From positions 1-20,877 of IMG/VR virus record IMGVR_UViG_3300009181_000433: 20,877 nucleotides of DNA; one strand, 5' to 3'. The position numbers and the translations under genes were made by a program. Under the pieces are notes generated by a model that was not told the DNA's origin, ran no database searches, and saw only the letters and a list, made by a program, of their open reading frames with translations. This document shows positions 1 to 7,008 of the stretch, one piece after another (positions within the stretch are counted from its first letter, which is position 1; the number at the start of each line of letters is the position of its first letter). The stretch is from a virus.

Positions 1-760
1 CAATTAAATTAATTGAACTTAATAATTCATTAAAATTAGTTATCTTTATATCAGTTATATTTGCAATTATATTGTTAGCTTCAAACAAGCATGCAAACAC
101 TCTATTTAAAACTTGAGGTGATGTTTTTTCATTAACATTTATATAACAACCGCTTGTAAATATTGTATTGATTAAGTCTTTTTCATCTTGCGTCAATGGT
201 AGTATGTTGCCAGATGAAATAACTTCATTTAACGGGTTCAAAGCTCCTGTAAATCTATAATTTAGATATGATGTTAGTGCATTATTATTTTGCATTAACT
301 TCATTAATGCTTTGTTTAGTATAATGTTATTTACAAACTCATTTCCATTCTTATTAAATGGGGAAACGTTTGTACCACCGCCTGGTGAGTTTTTAGAAAA
401 ATAAATTTCTGTTGCGTCAAATATTGAAAAATTAGTAAACCCTGTATTTGATATAATTGACGGTACTGGCGTTCTAGTTGGTGATGGGGTTGGTGTAAGT
501 GATACTGTCCGTCTTGTTGGTGATGGGGTTGTTGTAGGTGTTATTGAAGCTGAAGGAGTGATTGAAGGTGTTATTGAAGCTGAAGGTGTGATTGACGCGG
601 TAGGTGTAATTGAAGCAGTTGGTGTTACTGAAACTGTAGGGGTTATTGAAGCTGTTGCTGCTACAGACGCTGTAGGTGTTATTGTTACTGTAGGAGTTAT
701 TGATGATGTAGGTGTTATTGAAGGTGTTATCGACGATGTAGGTGTTATTGAAGGTGTTAT
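1..760 (-). pseudogene. Continuation of the repeat-rich structural protein beyond an in-frame TGA (runs off window)
   Basis: I translated the minus strand directly: the reading frame of the gene at 761-1825 stays open for 253 codons after its TGA, to the window edge. The first ~101 codons (about 458-760) continue the same Ile-Thr-Pro-Thr/Ser repeat pattern. From about 457 to 1 follows a different, non-repetitive, Asn-rich domain with motifs such as SPGGGTNVSPF and a mixed helical stretch (NNIILNKALMKLMQNNN), which has no stop and no end in the window. I do not recognise this domain. There is no obvious independent start just after the stop, so it is best read as the C-terminal part of the same protein, separated by one nonsense codon. 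Whether it is translated depends on whether the TGA is real. Confidence 0.75.
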
Positions 761-1195
761 TCATATGGTTGGTGTAATTGACGGGGTAATTGATATGGTT
801 GGTGTAATTGAAGGCGTTACACTAGCTGTAGCTGGTAATGAAGCTGTAGGGGTTATAGATACTGAAGGTGAAACAGAAGCTGTAACCGTCCTTGTCGGTG
901 TTATCGATACTGATGCTGTAGGTGTTATTGATGGTGTTAACGATGCTGTTGGTGTAATCGAAGGGGTTACTGATGCTGTTGGTGTAATCGAAGCGGTTGG
1001 CGTTATCGATTTTGTAGGTGTTATTGAATATGTGGGTGTTATCGATACTGTTGGTGTAATCGAAGCGGTTGGTGATACAGAATTAGGAGGAGTTATTGAT
1101 GCAGTTGGTGTTATCGATGGTGTTACTGATGCGGTTGGTGTTATTGACTTAGACGGGGTAGAAGTAACAGTAGGTGTTATAGAGGGTGTAGATGA
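447..1195 (-). repeat. Degenerate ITPTAS-type coding repeat tract, second and longest linker
   Basis: The minus strand repeats units of 9, 12, 15 and 18 bases encoding ITPT, ITPTAS, VTPS and SITPS, with third-position variation. The protein pattern is more regular than the DNA, which argues for selection on the protein. The tract crosses the TGA at 761-763 without a change of frame. On the plus strand it creates a long spurious GVIEAVGVID frame. Confidence 0.85.
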
Positions 1196-1825
1196 CGGGT
1201 AAGGCCCTACACATGTTGTAAATGTATCAGTAGCTGTACCCAACGTTAGGTATAATTGAGCATTTATACCACCTTGTATACATAAATAACCATATTGTGC
1301 ATTGGGTGCTCCTGAGTATGAACCTCCTTCGGTACCAGATGGGCATAATGGCAATCCATTAAACTGTATAAACCCACTAGCATCGTAATTAAACAACCAA
1401 TAGGCACAAGGTAGAGGGGTTACTGACACTGTAGGTGTCAGTGTAGGTGTAGGAGTTATCGTTCTTGTAGGTGTTATTGACGATGTTACAGACGCTGTAG
1501 GTGTTATTGATGCTCCTGGCGACAATGCTACAGATGATGTTGGTGTTATGGATGGTGTTACCGATGCGGTAGGAGTTACAGTTGGTGTCGGGGTTATAGT
1601 AACTGTAGGAGTAGGTGATGGTGATGCTGGTGGCGTGCAGTCTGAAATATAAGTCCAGCTAGCTGGGTAAGGTCCTACAGATGTTGGAGGCGAACCACCA
1701 CTATCGTTAGTACAATATTGGTCATTGTCATATACTGTCCCAATAAATGAATTTCCATTACAGAGTGTAAGAGAAAGTGGATCACCTCCACTAGTTGTAG
1801 AATATTGCCATAGTGTACAAGACAT
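761..1825 (-). CDS. Mosaic Thr/Pro-repeat structural protein (probable fibre or adhesin), N-terminal part ended by TGA
   Basis: 354 codons from an ATG that has a good Shine-Dalgarno (GAGGAG, 1836-1841) inside the last codons of the upstream gene. Order: a Cys-containing domain (residues 1-63; C3, W6, C22, C38, C63), a Ser/Thr/Pro linker (about 64-139), a second Cys domain (about 140-210; C140, W143, C161, C182, C205), then a long linker built on ITPTAS / VTPS units to the stop. Both Cys domains have C-x2-W at the start, an LxLC motif and a VGPYP motif, so they look duplicated. The gene is last in the gp25-gp6 unit, where T4-like phages often keep fibre or attachment proteins, so a surface-exposed, receptor-contacting role is inferred; the family is not recognised. 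The TGA at 761-763 stands where the repeat calls for Ser, and the frame continues beyond it, so the annotated end is probably not the natural one. Confidence 0.7.
   Translation of the reverse strand: MSCTLWQYSTTSGGDPLSLTLCNGNSFIGTVYDNDQYCTNDSGGSPPTSVGPYPASWTYISDCTPPASPSPTPTVTITPTPTVTPTASVTPSITPTSSVALSPGASITPTASVTSSITPTRTITPTPTLTPTVSVTPLPCAYWLFNYDASGFIQFNGLPLCPSGTEGGSYSGAPNAQYGYLCIQGGINAQLYLTLGTATDTFTTCVGPYPSSTPSITPTVTSTPSKSITPTASVTPSITPTASITPPNSVSPTASITPTVSITPTYSITPTKSITPTASITPTASVTPSITPTASLTPSITPTASVSITPTRTVTASVSPSVSITPTASLPATASVTPSITPTISITPSITPTI
1409..1636 (-). repeat. Shorter Ser/Thr/Pro coding repeat tract, first linker
   Basis: Encodes about 75 residues of TPTVTITPTPTVTPTASVTP-type sequence between the two Cys-containing domains of the same protein. 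It uses the same low-complexity vocabulary as the longer tract downstream, so the protein alternates compact domains with extended, probably rigid or glycosylatable, linkers. Confidence 0.8.
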
Positions 1826-1826
1826 G

Positions 1827-2087
1827 TTACATTATCTCCTCATATATTTCATCATTTAATTGCACGTATATTGTTTTTGGTGAGCCGTTTTCTTCTCTTA
1901 TAACGTTAGTTTTATCATCGTTATATGATTGTACACTAATTACTTCTTGAATGTATGGGTTATATTCAAAACCACTTATATAGTACTCAACACTGTCTGT
2001 AGTTACTAAAATTATACCAGTTTTATTATTATTCCAGATAGCTGGTAACTCAGAGTATGATGATTTTGGTATTAAATTACGTGACAT
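1827..2087 (-). CDS. Small 86-aa protein of unknown function in the gp6 unit
   Basis: ATG-started ORF that begins 5 bases after the gp6 stop and ends one base before the repeat-protein start. Its last codons (gag gag ata atg) hold the Shine-Dalgarno of the next gene, so the two are translationally coupled. The protein is short, mildly acidic at the C terminus and rich in alternating hydrophobic residues (GIILVTTDSVEYYISGF), which suggests a small beta-rich domain. I see no membrane segment or known motif. By position between the wedge protein and a probable fibre it may be a baseplate or fibre-connecting accessory, but this is only positional inference. Confidence 0.7.
   Translation of the reverse strand: MSRNLIPKSSYSELPAIWNNNKTGIILVTTDSVEYYISGFEYNPYIQEVISVQSYNDDKTNVIREENGSPKTIYVQLNDEIYEEIM
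1836..1841 (-). promoter_or_regulatory. Strong Shine-Dalgarno (GAGGAG) for the repeat protein
   Basis: On the minus strand GAGGAG lies 10 bases before the ATG at 1823-1825 and inside the upstream coding sequence. It is the clearest ribosome binding site in the window and shows that SD-based initiation is available to this phage, in contrast to the many starts with no SD. Confidence 0.7.
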
Positions 2088-2092
2088 ATTTT

Positions 2093-3910
2093 TTATTCTA
2101 CTATTATGTTATTCAATATAGTCTTATTATATAGGAAAGGAAATTTATAATATGGTAATTGTACGTCTGTTGCGTCAATACGTATATCAACATCTGAATA
2201 ATTTGGGTTAAATTCAAGTAACGTTAAGCCATTATCAGTAACTGTTGTACCGTCATTAAGAACTCTTCTCATAAAAAAAGTTTCAACACCTTCGATACTT
2301 AAAATTTGTGTTACAAGTCTATTTAACGATACTATTTGGTTAAGTGAGCAATTTTCTGGTGCAAAATATCTTTGGAATACTGTATTAACATTATTTTTAA
2401 CTGTATTGATATCTGTTCTTAAATCATTTGTCTTTTTAATTACTAAATAAGTTGTTTTATAGATATCTTGTGTGGGTGCCTCGCCTGGAGCTGTTAACCC
2501 TAATGTAAATGCTTGATATACAGGGTCTTGAGGTACAAGCTCCATGTTTAAAGCTTTTAAATCTGACATTGCTGTTATAATAGTGTTCTTTTGTGAGTTT
2601 TGTAAGAAATATTGCTTGTTATTTTCATCAACACTCTTTATTTTAGGGGTTAAAAAGAGATAAATGTTATTATCTTGACCGGAATGTGAAAAATTAACTT
2701 CATTAAACAAGTATCTCGGATCATCGTTTGGTCTGGTTATACCTAAATCATAAAAATACTTTATAAATGAATTGATATACGTATTATTATTAACAACAAA
2801 TGAGCTTGTAACAACACTGCCGAAGTTTTTCTGAATAAATGCTTCAAAATCTTGTTGTGTAACAAGTCTATTTTGACTGAAGAATGTTTTTGGTGCATTC
2901 ATACGTATATCATCAACTGACTCTGGTTGGTTTGGAGCAGAAGATGCTAATGTATTTGAGAATGCAATGTTAGATACTTCAGTCCCAGTTATATAATTCA
3001 GTAATGGGTTGAGTACGTCTGTTGCAATTCTTGTAAATTGAGGTGTATTATAGAAATTAAGTGTGTTATTATTGAGTTGGTTGGCTGATACTATCCCAGC
3101 TGCCCCGTTACTCTGAACATAATAAACATAAACTTGGTCACCGGCATTTAACTTCTGACCGAAAACGTTATTACCAAATTTTAATTCATAATACCCGTTC
3201 TCATTATATCTTACTTCATATATTGGTGATGTGCTATTGTTTAAGAATAAAGATTGTGCTGGTGTAAACTGTGTATATTTTTGTGTTGCTGTATTATACA
3301 CATATACATTGATACTATCTTGATCAATATTAATAGGTGTGTTAGTAATATTATCAGTAACCACTATATTAAACGTTTCAAAATCTTCCCCAGTAGCAAG
3401 TTGTACTGGATACTCTACAAATGGCCCTTGATAAAGTAAATTTTCTTGGTATAAATTTTGTAATTGTTCTGCAGTGTTAGTTAATTTACTAAAAGTAATA
3501 TCTTTAATGAACGAATATATAATTCCATTTATAGTAAAAAATGAATACCTTGGTATTGTATAAACACCAGCAGTAACATTTGCATTAGCAGTTGCTTCAA
3601 ATGATAATAAAGAAGTTTTGTAACCAACTGGATTGTATCCAATAAGTTTTACCAATCTATTCATGTTTTCGTAGATAGTTGTTTCGTTAAACATGGCTTG
3701 ACTGCTGGTGCTGTTGAGATAAAAAAGTAAGTAGTGGTAAGAAAGAGCGACAACATCGATAATCGCATTTAAATTACTACCTTCAAAATTTTGATCAGTA
3801 AATGTTCCACCCTCAGTCAGTCTATCACGGATAAGTTGCTTCAAAGTTAATGCATCAAATGTTGCATAACTGTTTCTAGATAATTTAAATTCTGTAAGAT
3901 TGTCTGCCAT
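2093..3910 (-). CDS. gp6: Baseplate wedge subunit gp6 (baseplate J-like family)
   Basis: 605 aa, against 660 in T4. The N-terminal region (about residues 20-105) has the conserved gp6 pattern: a helical segment DALTLKQLIRDRL, then GSNLNAIIDVVALSYHYLLFYLN, then ETTIYENMNRLVKLIGYNP. The middle carries the beta-rich J-like body with YELKFGNNVFGQKLNAGDQV, and the segment RMNAPKTFFSQNRLVTQQDF is the characteristic junction of this family. In T4, gp6 dimers link neighbouring wedges and form the inner baseplate ring that triggers sheath contraction. The gene starts 2 bases after the gp25 stop, so the pair is almost certainly co-transcribed, an arrangement also found in T4. No Shine-Dalgarno is apparent before the ATG, so coupling to gp25 translation is likely. 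Confidence 0.93.
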   Translation of the reverse strand: MADNLTEFKLSRNSYATFDALTLKQLIRDRLTEGGTFTDQNFEGSNLNAIIDVVALSYHYLLFYLNSTSSQAMFNETTIYENMNRLVKLIGYNPVGYKTSLLSFEATANANVTAGVYTIPRYSFFTINGIIYSFIKDITFSKLTNTAEQLQNLYQENLLYQGPFVEYPVQLATGEDFETFNIVVTDNITNTPINIDQDSINVYVYNTATQKYTQFTPAQSLFLNNSTSPIYEVRYNENGYYELKFGNNVFGQKLNAGDQVYVYYVQSNGAAGIVSANQLNNNTLNFYNTPQFTRIATDVLNPLLNYITGTEVSNIAFSNTLASSAPNQPESVDDIRMNAPKTFFSQNRLVTQQDFEAFIQKNFGSVVTSSFVVNNNTYINSFIKYFYDLGITRPNDDPRYLFNEVNFSHSGQDNNIYLFLTPKIKSVDENNKQYFLQNSQKNTIITAMSDLKALNMELVPQDPVYQAFTLGLTAPGEAPTQDIYKTTYLVIKKTNDLRTDINTVKNNVNTVFQRYFAPENCSLNQIVSLNRLVTQILSIEGVETFFMRRVLNDGTTVTDNGLTLLEFNPNYSDVDIRIDATDVQLPYYKFPFLYNKTILNNIIVE

Positions 3911-3912
3911 AA

Positions 3913-4395
3913 TTAATTGTTAAAATAAAAGCCTGCTTTATCTAAAACCCCAACAACAGTAACTTGTTGTGAGCTAAATCTTGGAACTGATATAGATAAA
4001 GTAATAATATATTGTTGGTTGTCTGAGTCTGGTGTTACATTAACATTGAGAATTGTAACTCTTGGTTCATATCTTTGAATGCCTTGATAAATTGCATTGC
4101 CTATTGAAAGAGCTCTACTATCCGTAACTGGTAAAAATAACATATCACCGAAACCAATACCGAATAAAGGGTTTAAAGGCTTCTGACCTGGGTTGGTTGT
4201 AATGATATTAGATATGCTGTTATATATTGCACCTAAATTAGTATCAGCTTGTATGTCAAGTATCTGTTGCTCTTTGTATAACTGATTGTTAGCAGTGGAA
4301 CCAATAGCTAGATCTAATGTTAGATCAGTGTAAACGTTAGTATTGTTCCTTTCTGCGTTAACGTTTGTTAGTATATCTAGGTTAATACTTGGCAT
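3913..4395 (-). CDS. gp25: Baseplate wedge subunit gp25 (GPW/gp25 family)
   Basis: 160 aa, slightly longer than the 132 aa of T4 gp25. Family hallmarks: DLTLDLAIG near the N terminus, a central helix around KEQQILDIQADTNLGAIYNS, the NPLFGIGFGDMLF segment, and the C-terminal RYEPRVTILNVNVTPD strand region. gp25 is the sheath initiator at the baseplate: it provides the first strand-exchange partner for sheath subunits. The gene leads the gp25-gp6-small ORF-repeat protein unit and is divergent from the plus-strand gene at 4452. A TTTAAATA element sits 9 bases before its ATG with no Shine-Dalgarno. The call is secure. Confidence 0.94.
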   Translation of the reverse strand: MPSINLDILTNVNAERNNTNVYTDLTLDLAIGSTANNQLYKEQQILDIQADTNLGAIYNSISNIITTNPGQKPLNPLFGIGFGDMLFLPVTDSRALSIGNAIYQGIQRYEPRVTILNVNVTPDSDNQQYIITLSISVPRFSSQQVTVVGVLDKAGFYFNN

Positions 4396-4404
4396 TATTA
4401 TTAT

Positions 4405-4412
4405 TATTTAAA
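4405..4412 (-). promoter_or_regulatory. Late-promoter-like TTTAAATA before gp25
   Basis: The minus strand reads TTTAAATA followed by nine bases (three ATA units) and the gp25 ATG. It matches the TAAATA core of the T4 late -10 element seen before nine other starts here; its spacing to the ATG is the longest of the set. Confidence 0.5.
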
Positions 4413-4438
4413 CCGAAAATAGAAATATACAAAGAGAG

Positions 4439-4446
4439 CATAAATA
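4439..4446 (+). promoter_or_regulatory. Late-promoter-like CATAAATA before the plus-strand gene at 4452
   Basis: CATAAATA followed by ATAAT and then ATG. It supports the internal ATG at 4452 as the true start and mirrors the element serving gp25 in the opposite direction. Confidence 0.5.
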
Positions 4447-4451
4447 ATAAT

Positions 4452-5078
4452 ATGAAACATAAGTTTTTAGCATTGGTAGAAAACAGTATCACAAGATATA
4501 ACAACGGTGGTCTATTGACAGGTGATACTGTCAAGTTTGTTAAAAACTTTAAGAGTAAAGACTCCTATAAAGCTTTAAGTGATAACTTAAAAGACTATAT
4601 TGAAGAGTTTATAAAGACAGATAAGAACTTGAGAGTTGTTGATATTAAGACAATGTTTCCATCAAGTGCCCCAGGTAACAATGATAACAGAGGTAATGCA
4701 TTTTCAGTTGAAATTGCGATTGAATTAGCACCAGGCAGCTTTGATTTACAAAATAAATTTACAGTACCAAGTGATATCTTGATGCCTGATAATGATTATA
4801 TTAACTTACCGAAGATACCTGATAGTATCCGAAAGAAAGAAAAGCTTAATCATAAGCCAACACCACCAGAAGAAGCTGAAGAATCACCTTACAACCCGTA
4901 TTTACAAACTTTAATGACTCAAGATGGTGATAAGCTCACAAGAGGTGATAAAAAGTTAAACAATGTTAACGTTACCATTCCATCACAACCAGTTAAAGGT
5001 GCTAATTCTCCAGCAGTAAAGGGGTTTAATAGTGTTTATTCACCATTACCTACTAAGATCGTAATGCAACGTCGTTAA
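4452..5078 (+). CDS. Unknown 208-aa protein, plus strand, probably a late gene
   Basis: The frame is open from 4389, but the ATG at 4452 (MKHKFLALVENSITRYNN) is preferred because a CATAAATA element lies five bases before it and the extra N-terminal residues overlap gp25 and look non-coding (MALLLLFKPK). The protein has a compact N-terminal part (about 1-125), then a Pro-rich, probably disordered part (KPTPPEEAEESPYNP) and a basic tail ending MQRR. I do not recognise a family. It is one of few plus-strand genes; the late-type element suggests a virion or morphogenesis role rather than early metabolism. Its TAA overlaps the TAA of the convergent clamp-loader gene in a shared TTAA. Confidence 0.75.
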   Translation: MKHKFLALVENSITRYNNGGLLTGDTVKFVKNFKSKDSYKALSDNLKDYIEEFIKTDKNLRVVDIKTMFPSSAPGNNDNRGNAFSVEIAIELAPGSFDLQNKFTVPSDILMPDNDYINLPKIPDSIRKKEKLNHKPTPPEEAEESPYNPYLQTLMTQDGDKLTRGDKKLNNVNVTIPSQPVKGANSPAVKGFNSVYSPLPTKIVMQRR

Positions 5079-5994
5079 GTTGTAAGCTTTTCTAACTGAC
5101 AAAAGCAAGCAAACGCGTTTATTTCTTTATCAAGAACGAAAGCGTCTCTATATAGATACTCTGATATAATAACAATCATTTGTCTCTTGTTATCTGGTTT
5201 AGTATCTGAATTATAAATGAAGTTAAGGTAATGCTTTAGCAAGCTTGCATAGTCACCTTGAAACTCGTTTTCATTTTCAATCAGAAACTTACGAAGCTCT
5301 AAAACTTTCTTTGATACTAAATGGTTATTAATTTTAGTAACGATATCATTCCTATCAGTCGTATCTTTAATATGTAAAACACCTGATACACTATACTTTT
5401 GAATAGTATTAATGATTTTTCTGATATCAGGGTAGTTGTCTTTAATAACTCTTGCAAGGTTAACCCTTTCAGTCGTCGGTACCTCAATATTTTCAGTACG
5501 TAAAATGTAAACAATTCGGCTTAGTACATCTTGAACTGATGGATTGAGATCGAAGTACTGGGTTCTACTTTGAATAGCAGGAATGATCTTATGTTTATAA
5601 TTTGCAGTTAGAATAAACCTAGTGAAACTACTGTATTCCTCCATTGTATTCCGTAAAGCTCTTTGACCATCAATGGTAATACCATCAGCTTCATCTAAGA
5701 TTACTATCTTAATTGAACCATCGAGACTCTTTGTTTGAGAGAACCCACAAACCTTGCTTCTAATAGTATCAATACCGTTCTCGTCAGAGGCATTGATATA
5801 TAAATACTGACACTTTAGTATGTCCTGAACTATAATCTTTGAATAGTCGTTTTACCAATACCAGGAGTACCTACAAACAACAAATTCGGCACTTCATCCT
5901 TAAGAGTATTAAAGTAAGCCCTATTTTCACTAGACAAAACCATCTCATCGATAGTTTTAGGTCGGTATTTTTCTACCCAAAGATTATTAAACAT
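5075..5994 (-). CDS. gp44: Sliding-clamp loader large subunit (gp44-like AAA+ ATPase), broken by a one-base frameshift
   Basis: The gene begins at the ATG 5992-5994 (MFNNLWVEKYRPKTIDEMV, the typical clamp-loader N terminus). Walker A GTPGIGKTT (residues 42-50) follows, and three codons later the frame hits TAG at 5830-5832. Adding one base near 5841 (so that ATT-CAAAG reads ATT-GCA-AAG, giving KTTIAK) restores a continuous 306-aa protein, against 319 in T4 gp44. After the break come YLYINASDENG, Walker B VILDEAD (about 98-104), sensor 1 LTAN (about 129-132) and the QSR arginine-finger motif (142-144; SRT here instead of the usual SRC). Family role: with gp62, gp44 loads the gp45 clamp onto DNA. 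gp62 and gp45 are not in this window. The gene follows dUTPase by 27 bases and neither has the late element. Without the extra base only a 54-aa fragment and an internal ATG product (from 5644) would be made. Confidence 0.88.
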
Positions 5995-6021
5995 ATTATA
6001 ATTATGTAACTGTTCCGTTTA

Positions 6022-6486
6022 CTACCAATTAACTGTAAGCACTTCATCGGATGAACCAAATCCTTTATCACCTCTTTTAGATTCAGAGGCTTCTGTATCC
6101 CAATGAACGTTAGCTTGAATAAGTGGGTAGATAACTAACTGAGCTACCTTATCACCTTGCATTATTGTCTGAAATTCAGGACCAAAGTTATAAATTTTAA
6201 TGCCCATATCACCTCTATAACCATTATCAATAACACCAAAGTGAGGAAATAGGTGCTTCTTAAAGCCTAAACCTGATCTACCTTCGACTTTAAACCAATA
6301 ACCTGGTGTAATGTATGCTAATTTGAGGCCAACTGGCACAATTGCCCAACTATTACCTGGTATAACCGTTGTTTCAACAGCTGTAACGTCTAAACCCGTA
6401 TCGCCAGTAAAGGGATCTGAGTGATTACTTGTAGGTAACACAGCCTTAGGATGAGTTAAAATGAATTTAATATCAATTGGAAACAT
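6022..6486 (-). CDS. dut: Deoxyuridine 5'-triphosphate nucleotidohydrolase (dUTPase)
   Basis: 154 aa, normal for a trimeric dUTPase, with all five motifs: motif 1 GDTGLDVTA (28-36), motif 2 EGRSGLGF (68-75), motif 3 GVIDNGYRGDMGI (84-96, catalytic Asp87 and uracil-stacking Tyr90), motif 4 GDKVAQLVI (111-119) and the flexible C-terminal motif 5 RGDKGFGSS (138-146). It hydrolyses dUTP to dUMP and pyrophosphate, keeping uracil out of phage DNA and supplying dUMP for thymidylate synthesis. The start MFPIDIKFILTHPKAVLP fits the usual short N terminus. It lies just upstream of the clamp-loader gene in the same direction. A sigma70-like TTGATT-16 bp-TATAAT lies directly before it, fitting early transcription by host polymerase. 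Intact and confidently identified. Confidence 0.96.
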   Translation of the reverse strand: MFPIDIKFILTHPKAVLPTSNHSDPFTGDTGLDVTAVETTVIPGNSWAIVPVGLKLAYITPGYWFKVEGRSGLGFKKHLFPHFGVIDNGYRGDMGIKIYNFGPEFQTIMQGDKVAQLVIYPLIQANVHWDTEASESKRGDKGFGSSDEVLTVNW

Positions 6487-6495
6487 ATATTCATG

Positions 6496-6523
6496 ATTAT
6501 ACCTATAGAGATCTTTAAATCAA
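6496..6523 (-). promoter_or_regulatory. Sigma70-like promoter for dUTPase and clamp loader
   Basis: On the minus strand TTGATT (6518-6523), a 16-base spacer and a perfect TATAAT (6496-6501) lie immediately before the dUTPase ATG at 6486. A start site about 7 bases after the -10 would leave only a few bases of leader. It differs from the TAAATA elements of the structural genes, consistent with early expression. Confidence 0.5.
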
Positions 6524-6546
6524 GTAGATATATGATAAGTATTTTA

Positions 6547-7008
6547 ATGGCTGATCAAGATGTTAATGATGCAGTAGGTGAATTGTTAGATCAATTGCAA
6601 GGTAAAGGGAATGTTCCTAATCTTACACCTAAATTACAGGAACTTTCCAAAGAAAATATGGAACAATTCTTGCTTCAATACTCAAGTCAGTTAATAAAGG
6701 GAAGTGTTGAGTTTGTTGATGACTTAAAACAATATATTACATCTGCTCCTACTCCGGAAGATGTACAAGCCATGGCCACATTAGTTAGTTCATCAGCTGC
6801 TGCAATTGAAACCCTCAATAAGATATTGCTTTCAAATAAAAATATTGATGCAAAATTCAAATTGAAGCAAATGGACATTGATAGTAAAAAGGAATTACAA
6901 CAAACTGATATTCAAGGTAAGTTAGTTATGAATAGAGAAGAACTTCTTAAGAAGTTGCTTGATGATTCAAAGATCATCAACGTTGAAGTAACAGACGTTA
7001 CACTTTAA
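6547..7008 (+). CDS. Candidate terminase small subunit (gp16-like)
   Basis: The frame is open from an ATG at 6493, but the start MADQDVNDAVGEL at 6547 (153 aa) is preferred, because the 18 residues before it would leave almost no spacer to the divergent dUTPase start; ATG 6532 is also possible. The protein is nearly all helical: a short N-terminal region, QFLLQYSSQLIKGSVEFVDDL, then TSAPTPEDVQAMATLVSSSAAAIETLNKI, then a charged coiled-coil-like stretch (FKLKQMDIDSKKELQQ). As far as I recall, this layout resembles small terminase subunits of marine T4-like phages, which form the ring that recognises DNA and stimulates gp17. That rests on pattern memory and is not certain; another helical morphogenesis protein is possible. 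Its TAA overlaps the stop of the convergent gene at 7005 in a shared TTAA. Gene 17 is far away, unlike the T4 16-17 order. Confidence 0.5.
   Translation: MADQDVNDAVGELLDQLQGKGNVPNLTPKLQELSKENMEQFLLQYSSQLIKGSVEFVDDLKQYITSAPTPEDVQAMATLVSSSAAAIETLNKILLSNKNIDAKFKLKQMDIDSKKELQQTDIQGKLVMNREELLKKLLDDSKIINVEVTDVTL

Noticed and set aside
761-763. Alternative genetic code with TGA as sense
   Set aside because: TGA is used as the natural stop in several genes here, including three ATGA start-stop overlaps (7916, 9478, 9840).
474-764. Minus-strand Asn/Thr/Tyr-rich ORF starting at 764
   Set aside because: Shadow frame of the same repeat tract (ATA/AAC/ACC shifted by one); ends inside the coding region.
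558-1202. Plus-strand ORF of 214 aa (GVIEAVGVID repeats)
   Set aside because: It is the antisense of the Thr/Pro repeat; the repeated DNA keeps the opposite frame open. No start signal, and the minus strand has domains on both sides in the same frame.
450-1630. CRISPR-like periodic repeats
   Set aside because: Units vary in length and third positions, encode a protein repeat, and have no unique spacers or cas genes.
450-1630. Diversity-generating retroelement variable region
   Set aside because: No reverse transcriptase, no template repeat and no A-specific variation pattern in the window.
4389-4451. Upstream start for the plus-strand gene at 4389
   Set aside because: Overlaps the gp25 start; the ATG at 4452 is positioned behind the CATAAATA element like other starts.
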